Of a stretch of DNA of 64,000 nt, positions 57,099 to 64,000 are shown piece by piece. The position numbers and the translations under genes were made by a program. The notes under the pieces were generated by a model, which was not told the origin of the DNA, made no database searches, and worked only from the letters and a program-made list of their open reading frames with translations. Positions within the stretch are counted from its first letter, which is position 1, and the number at the start of each line of letters is the position of its first letter. Origin of the DNA: an uncultured Hydrogenophaga sp. (GTDB lineage: Bacteria; Pseudomonadota; Gammaproteobacteria; Burkholderiales; Burkholderiaceae_C); contig NZ_OY288122.1 in NCBI RefSeq assembly GCF_958439165.1, positions 54,822 to 118,821 on the forward strand. The letters run 5' to 3'.

Positions 57099-59195
57099 TC
57101 AGGCCTTCAGGTATTCGGCCTTGCTGCCCAGCCAGCGGGCCACATGGCGGTCGGCGGCGGCGGGGTGCTGCTGCAGCATGCGGGCGGCGGCGTCCCGGGC
57201 CCAGTCCAGCAGGTGGGTGTCGGTGGCCAGATCGGCAAAGCGCAGCAGGGGTGCACCGGACTGGCGGGCGCCCAGGAATTCACCGGGGCCACGGATGTCG
57301 AGGTCGCGCCGGGCGATCTCGAAGCCGTCGCTGGTCTCGGCCATGGCGCGCAGCCGCTCGCGGGCGGTCTCGCCCAGGCGACCACCGTCGGGCGGGGTGT
57401 ACATCAGCACGCAGGCCGACGCCGCGGCGCCTCGGCCCACCCGGCCGCGCAGCTGGTGCAGCTGGCTCAGGCCGAAGCGCTCGGCATGCTCGATGACCAT
57501 CAGCGAGGCATTGGGCACATCCACCCCGACCTCGATCACGGTGGTCGACACCAGCACCCCCATCTGCCCACCGACGAACAGCGACATGACGGCCTTCTTC
57601 TCGGCCACCGGCATGCGCGAGTGCAGCAAGCCCACCATGACGCCGGGCAGCGCCTGGCTCAGCTCGGCGTGGGTGGCGGTGGCGTTCGACAGATCGAGCG
57701 CCTCGCTTTCCTCGATGAGCGGGCACACCCAGTACACCTGCCGGCCCTGGGCCAGCTGGGTGCGGATGCGCTCGACCAGCTCGGCCCGGCGGCTGTCGCT
57801 CACCACCTTGGTGACGATCGGCGTGCGCCCCGGCGGCAGCTCGTCGATGGTCGACACATCGAGGTCGGCGTAGTAACTCATGGCCAGGGTGCGCGGGATC
57901 GGGGTGGCGCTCATCATGAGCAGGTGCGGCTCGGCGGTGGTCTTGGCGCGCAGTGCCAGCCGCTGCGCCACGCCGAAGCGGTGCTGCTCATCGATGATGG
58001 CCAGCGCCAGGTCGGCGAACTGCACCTGGTCCTGGATGACCGCGTGCGTCCCCACCACCAGCGCAGCCTCGCCGCTGGCGATCAGCGCCAGCATGGCCTG
58101 GCGTTGCGCCTTCTTCTGGCTGCCGGTGAGCCAGGCGACCTTCTTTCCCAAGGGCTGCAGCAGCGGCTCCAGCCAGCCCACCAGCTTGCCGAAATGCTGC
58201 TCGGCCAGGATTTCGGTCGGGGCCATCAGGGCGCACTGCCGGCCGGCGTCGATGGCGACCATGGCGGCCAGTGCCGCCACCACCGTCTTGCCCGACCCCA
58301 CATCGCCTTGCAGCAGGCGGTGCATGGGCACCGGGCGACCCAGATCGACCACGATCTCCTCCACCACCCGGCGCTGGGCGGCCGTCAGATCGAACGGCAA
58401 TGCCCCCAGCAGCTGCTCCTGCAGCCCACCCCGGCGCAAGGGCAGCACCGGCGCGGTGAGAGCGTCGCGCTCGCGTTTGGCCATCGCCTGGGAGAGCTGC
58501 TGGGCCAGCAGCTCCTCGGCCTTCAGGCGCTGCCAGGCCGGGTGGGTGCGGTCCTCCAGGGCGGCCAGCGCCACGTCCGGTCCGGGCTGGTGCAGGAACT
58601 GCAGCGCCTGGCGCAGCGTCCAGGCACCGTGCACGACCCCTTGCAGGCTCTGCAGCAGTTCGGGCGGCAGGGTCTCGCTCAGGTCGGCACGGTTCAGGCC
58701 GCTCGCCACCACCTTGCGCAGGTAGCCCTGCGGCAGCTGGGCACTGGTGGGATAGACCGGGGTGAGCGCCTGCGGCAGCTCGCCTTCGGCCGACCGGAAC
58801 GCCGGATGCAGCAGGGTCCAGCCCAGGAAGCCGCCGCGCAGTTCGCCCCGCGCGCGGATGCGCTGGCCCACCGCCAGCGACTTGAGGTGGGCCGGATAGA
58901 AGCTGAAGAAGCGCAGGGCGCAGGTGTCGGTGCCGTCGTCCAGCGTGACCAGCAGCTGCTTGCGCGGCCGGTACTGCACCTCGCTGTGGGTCACGGTGCC
59001 CTCGATCTGCACCGGCAGCCCTTCCCGGGCCTGATTTAAAGGGGTGATGCGGGTCTCGTCCTCGTACCGCAGGGGCAGGTGCAGGGCCAGGTCGATGTCG
59101 CGCACCAGCCCGAGCTTGTTCAGTGCCTTGCGGGGTGCCGACAGGGCCTTGGCCGGCGCAGCGGGCGTTGGGGATGCGGTCTCGCGGGCGGGCAT
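57099..59195 (-). CDS. recG: ATP-dependent DNA helicase RecG
   Basis: 698 residues from the ATG at 59195 (MPARETASPTP), chosen for family length; the frame remains open to 59312. Wedge/OB domain (IDLALHLPLRYEDETRITPL), Walker A GDVGSGKTVVA, DEQH box LAIIDEQHRFG, motif III LMMSATPIPRTLAMS, and C-terminal QLRGRVGRG. Remodels stalled forks and Holliday junctions. 30 bases upstream of oxyR on the transcript. Confidence 0.98.
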   Translation of the reverse strand: MPARETASPTPAAPAKALSAPRKALNKLGLVRDIDLALHLPLRYEDETRITPLNQAREGLPVQIEGTVTHSEVQYRPRKQLLVTLDDGTDTCALRFFSFYPAHLKSLAVGQRIRARGELRGGFLGWTLLHPAFRSAEGELPQALTPVYPTSAQLPQGYLRKVVASGLNRADLSETLPPELLQSLQGVVHGAWTLRQALQFLHQPGPDVALAALEDRTHPAWQRLKAEELLAQQLSQAMAKRERDALTAPVLPLRRGGLQEQLLGALPFDLTAAQRRVVEEIVVDLGRPVPMHRLLQGDVGSGKTVVAALAAMVAIDAGRQCALMAPTEILAEQHFGKLVGWLEPLLQPLGKKVAWLTGSQKKAQRQAMLALIASGEAALVVGTHAVIQDQVQFADLALAIIDEQHRFGVAQRLALRAKTTAEPHLLMMSATPIPRTLAMSYYADLDVSTIDELPPGRTPIVTKVVSDSRRAELVERIRTQLAQGRQVYWVCPLIEESEALDLSNATATHAELSQALPGVMVGLLHSRMPVAEKKAVMSLFVGGQMGVLVSTTVIEVGVDVPNASLMVIEHAERFGLSQLHQLRGRVGRGAAASACVLMYTPPDGGRLGETARERLRAMAETSDGFEIARRDLDIRGPGEFLGARQSGAPLLRFADLATDTHLLDWARDAAARMLQQHPAAADRHVARWLGSKAEYLKA

Positions 59196-59283
59196 GCAGC
59201 GATTGTGGCGCAGCCCTTCAGGCCGGCAGGCGCCTGTCGATACAACGGGTGACACCGGGCACGACGCTTGCTTGAACACCTCC

Positions 59284-61800
59284 ATGAACAACGACCACCT
59301 GCACGCCGACACCTATCTGCCCTACATGCGCGATGTGGCGCGCTGCGAGCGCTCCCTGCAGGACCTGGGCACCGCATGGCGGCTGATCGAGGCCTCGGCC
59401 AAACTGAACTGCCCGACCGAAGCCCAGAGCATCCTGCCCATCATGAGCGCCACGCAGGCGGGGTTCGCCCGCCTGGAGCACGAACTGGTGCACAGCCTGG
59501 TGCAGGAGAAGGTCGGCAACGTGCTGGCCCTGCTGGGCACCAAGGCCCGCTTCGTCATCGACATCGTGGTGCGCAACCTGTTCGAACGTACCGCCGACGT
59601 GGGCTTCCTGGCCACCGACCGTGACCTGTGCGCCTTCGTCGCCGGTCTGACACCGGACCGGGAGGCGATCGGCAGGCGCCTGATGGAGTACCGCAGCAAG
59701 TACACCGTCTACGACGATGTGCTCCTGCTGGACACCCAGGGACGGGTGCTGGCCCAGATCGACGACCGCATGCCGGTGGCGTCGAGCAACGACCCGCTGA
59801 TCCGGCAGACCCTGGAGACCGAGGGCTATGTGGAGACCTTCCGGGCCACCGACCTGCGCCCGGGCCAGGCGCAGGCCCTGATCTATTCGCAGCGGCTGCG
59901 CCATCCGCAGACCGGCGTGGTGGTGGGCCTGCTGTGCCTGAGCTTCGATTTCGCGCCGGAGATGGCCGGCATCTTCCGGGCCCACCGCGACCGCGACGGC
60001 CGCACCAACCTGCTGCTGATCGACGCAGACCGGCGGGTGATCGCCAGCGCCGACGAGCGCTGGATCGCGCCCGGAACGGTGGTGCCGGTCAACCCGACGG
60101 GCCAGCCCCGGGTGTTCATCCACGAGGGACGCGAATACCTGCTGCAGACCTGTTCCTCGGACGGCTACCAGGGCTACCCGGGGCCGGCGGGCTGGCAGGG
60201 CCAGGTCATGGTGCCCCTGGCCATGGCGTTCTCGGCGCCGCCGCGCCAGACCCTGGCTTCGCTCGACGACGGCACCAGCGCCGGCCTGCTGAACCATGCA
60301 CGGCGGTTCAGCCCGCCGCTGTTCGAGGTGATGAACGCCACCGAGACCATCCAGCGCGTGGTCTGGAACGGCCAGGTGATCACGGCCGAAGGGCGCGAGG
60401 GTCAGCAGCAGCTCAAGGCCATCCTGGACCAGATCAGCGAGACCGGGTCGCGCAGCAACGCGGTGTTCTCGCAGTCCATCCGCGACCTGTACGAAACCGT
60501 GCTCGAGTCGCGGCTGGACAGCGCCGAGTCGACCGCGCAGCTGCTGGTCGATCTGCTCGACCGCAACCTCTACGAACGCGCCAACGACTGCCGCTGGTGG
60601 GCCCTGACACCGGACATCCGGGCTGCGCTGGCCAGCCCCGCGCCGGACACCGGCGCCGTCACCCGCATCCTGGAGCACATCAACAGCCTCTACACGGTGT
60701 ACCGCACGCTGTTCGTCTACGACGCCCAGGGTCAGGTGCTTGCTGCATCGCGCGGCGCACTCGACGGCAGGGAACCGGCGGCACTGGACGCCGAACGCCT
60801 GCAGAAGGTGAAGGCGCTCGCAGACACCCAGGCCTATTCGGTGACGCCGCTGGCGGTCTCTCCGCTGGGCGACGACCAGCCGACCTACACCTACCACGCC
60901 GCCGTGCGCCACCCGACCCAGGCCCAGCAGGTGGTCGGCGGCATCGGCATCGTGTTCGAAACCGAACGCGAACTGCTGGCCATGCTGCGCGGCTGCCTGG
61001 CCCAGCCGACAACGGCACAGGCCTGCTTCGTCGACCGCAGGGGGCAGGTGATCGCCTCCACCGACGACAGCCGTGCACCCGGCAGACGCATCGACCTGCC
61101 GCCCGACATGCTGGCCTTGAAGAACGGGCAGAGCCTGGCCAGGATCCTGACCCTGGACGGCCAGTACATGGTGGTGGCCTGCGCGGCCAACCAGGGCTAC
61201 CGCGAGTTCAAGACCGCCGACGGCTACCGGGATGATGTGCTGGCGGCCGTCTGCATGCCGCTGGGAGCCGCCCGGACGAGCGACACCGCCAGCCGCAGCA
61301 GCTACCGGCCACCGGACCGGCCGCCAGCCGGCCCCACCACCATGCTCGCCACCTTCTGGTGCGACGGCCATGTGATGGGCCTGCCGGCAGCCCATGTGCG
61401 CGAAGCGGTGCCCGCCAGCCGGCTCTCGGGCCGCCAGAGCGGCGATGCGCGCAGCCGCGTCGGGCTGCTGGTGCCGCACCCGGACATTTCCCTGACCCGC
61501 AGCATCTGGGTGCACGACCTCGGCAAGCTGCTCGGCCAGGAGCGCACCGGCCCGATCGACAGCGGCGTGATCGTGGTGGTGCAGCAAGGCCACCGCCAGC
61601 GGGGCCTGCTGGTGGACGCACTGCATGCCGTGCCCGAATGCGCGCTGGAACAGATCGTGCCGGCACCGCTGCTGTCGTCGGCCCGTCCGCCGCTGGTGGA
61701 CCGGCTGGTGAAGGCGGTGGACGACCAGCCCCTGATCCAGCTGCTCGATGTGGATCGGCTGGCCGTGCTCATCGGCGGTGACGGCGCCCTGTCACAATAG
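59284..61800 (+). CDS. Soluble tandem-Cache protein fused to a CheW domain
   Basis: 838 residues from the ATG at 59284. No signal peptide or membrane helix. After a helical start (1-75) come two related sensory halves: about 75-320 and 400-665. They share VRNLFERTADVGFLATD / DRNLYERANDCRWWALTPD and SKYTVYDDVLLLDTQGRV / SLYTVYRTLFVYDAQGQV, the second of each being a Cache-like beta hairpin. The C-terminal 683-832 is CheW-like (TFWCDGHVMGLPAAHVREAV, GLLVDALHAVPECALEQIV). So it could bind a small ligand in the cytoplasm and dock into CheA/receptor arrays. It has no methylation helices or receptor hairpin. A loose sigma-28 -10 box (GTCGATAC, 59236) lies upstream. Confidence 0.75.
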   Translation: MNNDHLHADTYLPYMRDVARCERSLQDLGTAWRLIEASAKLNCPTEAQSILPIMSATQAGFARLEHELVHSLVQEKVGNVLALLGTKARFVIDIVVRNLFERTADVGFLATDRDLCAFVAGLTPDREAIGRRLMEYRSKYTVYDDVLLLDTQGRVLAQIDDRMPVASSNDPLIRQTLETEGYVETFRATDLRPGQAQALIYSQRLRHPQTGVVVGLLCLSFDFAPEMAGIFRAHRDRDGRTNLLLIDADRRVIASADERWIAPGTVVPVNPTGQPRVFIHEGREYLLQTCSSDGYQGYPGPAGWQGQVMVPLAMAFSAPPRQTLASLDDGTSAGLLNHARRFSPPLFEVMNATETIQRVVWNGQVITAEGREGQQQLKAILDQISETGSRSNAVFSQSIRDLYETVLESRLDSAESTAQLLVDLLDRNLYERANDCRWWALTPDIRAALASPAPDTGAVTRILEHINSLYTVYRTLFVYDAQGQVLAASRGALDGREPAALDAERLQKVKALADTQAYSVTPLAVSPLGDDQPTYTYHAAVRHPTQAQQVVGGIGIVFETERELLAMLRGCLAQPTTAQACFVDRRGQVIASTDDSRAPGRRIDLPPDMLALKNGQSLARILTLDGQYMVVACAANQGYREFKTADGYRDDVLAAVCMPLGAARTSDTASRSSYRPPDRPPAGPTTMLATFWCDGHVMGLPAAHVREAVPASRLSGRQSGDARSRVGLLVPHPDISLTRSIWVHDLGKLLGQERTGPIDSGVIVVVQQGHRQRGLLVDALHAVPECALEQIVPAPLLSSARPPLVDRLVKAVDDQPLIQLLDVDRLAVLIGGDGALSQ

Positions 61801-61843
61801 CTCCCCCTGTGACTTGGAACGGGCCTGTCCGGCCCTCAAACGC

Positions 61844-62890
61844 ATGTCTTCTCCTGACACGGCGCCCGCCGCCTTCACCCTGGGTGATTTCGATTTCACC
61901 CTGCCCCCCGAACTGATCGCCCAGCACCCCGCCGCCGAACGCAGCGCCTCGCGCCTGCTGGACGGCACCGGCCAGGCCCCGGTGGACCGCGTGTTCCGTG
62001 ACCTGCCCGGCCTGCTGCTGCCCGGCGACCTGCTGGTGTTCAACGACACCCAGGTGATCAAGGCCCGGCTCTTCGGCGAAAAATCCACCGGCGGCAAGGT
62101 CGAGCTGCTGGTCGAACGGGTGCTGACCGATCACGAGGTGGTGGCCCACATGAAGGTCAGCAAGAAGCCCCCGGTGGGCGGCGTGATCCATCTGGCCGGC
62201 GGCTGCACCGCCACCCTGACCGGTCGCTGGCCGGACGAACACGGTGCCCTGTTCCGCTTCCGCTTCAGCGAGGAGCCGCACAGCGTGATGCAGGCCCACG
62301 GCCATGTGCCGCTGCCGCCCTACATCACCCACGCAGACACCGCCGAGGACGAGCGCCGCTACCAGACGGTGTTTGCCCGAAACCCCGGCGCGGTGGCGGC
62401 GCCCACCGCATCACTGCATTTCGACGAGGCCGTGCTGTCGGCCCTGCGCGAGCGCGGCGTGCGCACCGCCGAAGTCACGCTGCATGTCGGTGCCGGCACC
62501 TTCCAGCCGGTCAAGACCGAGAACATCGCCGAGCACACCATGCACGCGGAGTGGTACCGGGTGCCGGCATCGACCATCGCCGCCATCGAGGCCTGCCGTG
62601 CGCGCGGCGGGCGGGTGGTGGCTGTGGGCACCACCAGCGTGCGGACCCTGGAGAGCTGGGCCCGCAGCGGCCAGACCGAAGGGGACACCAGCATCTTCAT
62701 CACGCCGGGCTTCGCCTTCCAGGTGGTGGACGTGCTGATCACCAACTTCCACCTGCCCAAAAGCACGCTCATGATGCTGGTCAGTGCCCTCGCAGGCCAC
62801 CAGCGGGTGATGGACCTGTACGCCCACGCGATCGCGCAGCGTTACCGGTTCTTCAGCTACGGCGACGCGATGCTGCTGGCACGCGCCTGA
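61844..62890 (+). CDS. queA: S-adenosylmethionine:tRNA ribosyltransferase-isomerase
   Basis: 348 residues from the ATG at 61844. FDFTLPPELIAQHPAAERSASRLL, FNDTQVIKARLFG and the C-terminal FQVVDVLITNFHLPKSTLMML are QueA signatures. Makes epoxyqueuosine in tRNA with GUN anticodons. Downstream of the Cache-CheW gene by 43 bases. Confidence 0.98.
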   Translation: MSSPDTAPAAFTLGDFDFTLPPELIAQHPAAERSASRLLDGTGQAPVDRVFRDLPGLLLPGDLLVFNDTQVIKARLFGEKSTGGKVELLVERVLTDHEVVAHMKVSKKPPVGGVIHLAGGCTATLTGRWPDEHGALFRFRFSEEPHSVMQAHGHVPLPPYITHADTAEDERRYQTVFARNPGAVAAPTASLHFDEAVLSALRERGVRTAEVTLHVGAGTFQPVKTENIAEHTMHAEWYRVPASTIAAIEACRARGGRVVAVGTTSVRTLESWARSGQTEGDTSIFITPGFAFQVVDVLITNFHLPKSTLMMLVSALAGHQRVMDLYAHAIAQRYRFFSYGDAMLLARA

Positions 62891-62904
62891 ATCCGGAGCC
62901 TTCC

Positions 62905-64000
62905 ATGCCGATCTGGTGGCTGATGTCCCTGCTGTTCTTGCTGGCCGCACCGGCCCGGGCTGCCGATGCAGGGCCGTCGGGCTATGCGACGCAGGGCCTG
63001 TGCGCCGGCCACCCGGCCATCGACCTGGCGGTGCCCGCCGGCTGGTGTGCCGGGCTGGTGGCCGATGCCCGGGACGGCCTGCGCATGCCGCGGCGCCTGA
63101 TCGAGGTGGCGCCGCACCGCTTCTGGATCGTCGACATGGGCAACTGGGAGCCCCGACGCGGCCGCCTGCTGGAGCTGCGCACCGACATCGCCGCCGGGCA
63201 ACCCGGCCGGGTCCGGGTGCTGGCCAGCGGACTGGACCGACCGCACGGGCTGGCGCTGGGGCCGGACGGCCGTGTCTATGTGGGCGAAGCCGGCACGCTG
63301 TGGCGCACCGGCCTGCCGGCACCGGCCGAAGGACCGCTGCCGCGCGAGGTGCTGAAGGACGGCCTGCCGGCCGACGGTGCACACCCGCTGAAGGAACTGG
63401 CCTTCGCCCCCGATGGCCGGCTGCTGGTGAACCTGGGGTCGGCCACCGACGCCTGCCGCAGCGACGGCCCGGTGCAGACCCAGCCCCTGCCCTGCCCTGA
63501 AGTCCAGGGCCCCCAGCCGCGCGCGGCGGTCTACCAGGCCCGCCTCGGCCATGGCGGGCTGGAAGGCTGGTCGCCGCTGGCCACCGGCTTGCGCAACTCG
63601 CTCGGACTGGCGGGCACCCGGGCCGATGACGGCACGGTGCGGCTGTGGCAGGCCGAGAACTCGGTCGACTACACCGACGCCACCCTGCCGGCCGAAGAAC
63701 TGAATGAACTGGTGGCTGGCGCTTCGTATGGCTGGCCCTACTGCGTGAGCGATGCGCGCGGCCGCAGCGTGGCCACCCGGGGCTATGAGAAACGGGTCCG
63801 CTGCGCCGACCACCGAGCCCCCCACGCTGCCTGGCCGGCCCATGCCGCACCGCTGCAGTTGCTGCCCGTGCCGGCGGCCGGAGCCGCGCGGCCGGCAGCC
63901 CCCTGGAACGGCCAGCTGCTGGCGGTATGGCATGGTTACCGCGACGTCGGCCACCGCGTGGCAGGCTGGGCCATCGGGCCCGACGGCCGACCTGCCGGCC
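62905..64000 (+). CDS. Secreted sorbosone/PQQ-dependent dehydrogenase-like protein, 5' part
   Basis: 365 residues in the window; the frame is still open at the edge. Signal peptide MSLLFLLAAPARA. Six-bladed propeller pattern of glucose/sorbosone dehydrogenases: SGLDRPHGLALGPDGRVYVG, ELAFAPDGRLLVNLGS, TGLRNSLGLAG, and the marker ELNELVAGASYGWPYC. Members bind PQQ and oxidise sugars or aldoses in the periplasm; whether this one is active cannot be judged. GGAG before the ATG; 14 bases after queA. Confidence 0.82.
   Translation, partial: MPIWWLMSLLFLLAAPARAADAGPSGYATQGLCAGHPAIDLAVPAGWCAGLVADARDGLRMPRRLIEVAPHRFWIVDMGNWEPRRGRLLELRTDIAAGQPGRVRVLASGLDRPHGLALGPDGRVYVGEAGTLWRTGLPAPAEGPLPREVLKDGLPADGAHPLKELAFAPDGRLLVNLGSATDACRSDGPVQTQPLPCPEVQGPQPRAAVYQARLGHGGLEGWSPLATGLRNSLGLAGTRADDGTVRLWQAENSVDYTDATLPAEELNELVAGASYGWPYCVSDARGRSVATRGYEKRVRCADHRAPHAAWPAHAAPLQLLPVPAAGAARPAAPWNGQLLAVWHGYRDVGHRVAGWAIGPDGRPAG

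Noticed and set aside
55998..59039. Plus-strand open frame of 1013 codons opposite oxyR and recG
   Set aside because: Antisense shadow over two conserved genes; composition biased, no domain seen.

Overview
The window is about 64 kb of GC-rich, tightly packed chromosome. It looks like a motile betaproteobacterium of the order Burkholderiales, possibly a Sphaerotilaceae/Comamonadaceae-type genus. The evidence is the flagellar and chemotaxis gene sets, the ubiA-oxyR-recG-queA neighbourhood, a Rhizobium-type glycerol ABC system and the gene style; this is inference, since no rRNA gene is present. I see no insertion sequence, prophage, integrase or CRISPR array. No gap between genes exceeds 300 bases; the largest are about 160 to 180 bases and are described as regulatory regions. 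Layout. 1-6860 (+): the end of fliI, then fliJ-K-L-M-N-O-P-Q-R, encoding flagellar export, hook-length control, motor switch and export gate. 6847-8829 (-): a large unusual protein that resembles ShET2/EspL-type effectors. 8964-10696 (-): a NarL-type two-component pair. 10712-16604 (+): a chemotaxis operon behind a sigma-28-like promoter: a small CheZ-like protein, cheY, cheA, cheR, cheD, cheB. 16654-19424 (+): a periplasmic molybdopterin-domain-like protein translationally coupled to a hybrid histidine kinase. 19438-32213 (-): a signalling block. Five of its genes (a 2110-residue hybrid kinase, a receiver-kinase, a binding lipoprotein, a PAS kinase and a receiver) are chained by 4-base ATGA overlaps, and a single-domain receiver lies upstream. 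32305-34952 (+): a quinone-reductase-like enzyme and a methyl-accepting chemotaxis protein. 35038-44280 (-): an initiator tRNA and the spc-alpha ribosomal operon from rplN to rplQ, including secY, infA and rpoA. The S10 operon genes are not upstream of rplN. 44277-54340: the glycerol locus, with ABC transporter genes and glpD on the minus strand and glpR-glpK divergent. 54381-64000: proC, ubiA, oxyR, recG, a Cache-CheW fusion, queA and the start of a secreted sorbosone/PQQ-dehydrogenase-like protein. How they work together: receptors (the MCP and possibly the Cache-CheW protein) feed CheA; CheA phosphorylates CheY and CheB; CheY-P binds FliM in the switch encoded at the left end; CheR, CheB and CheD handle adaptation; and the CheZ-like protein may remove the signal. 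The glycerol genes take up, phosphorylate and oxidise glycerol, probably under GlpR repression from the shared divergent intergenic region. The most unusual items are the ShET2-like protein, the membrane-free double-Cache/CheW fusion, the compact CheZ-like protein whose C-terminal tail matches that of CheD, and the overlapped sensor operon.
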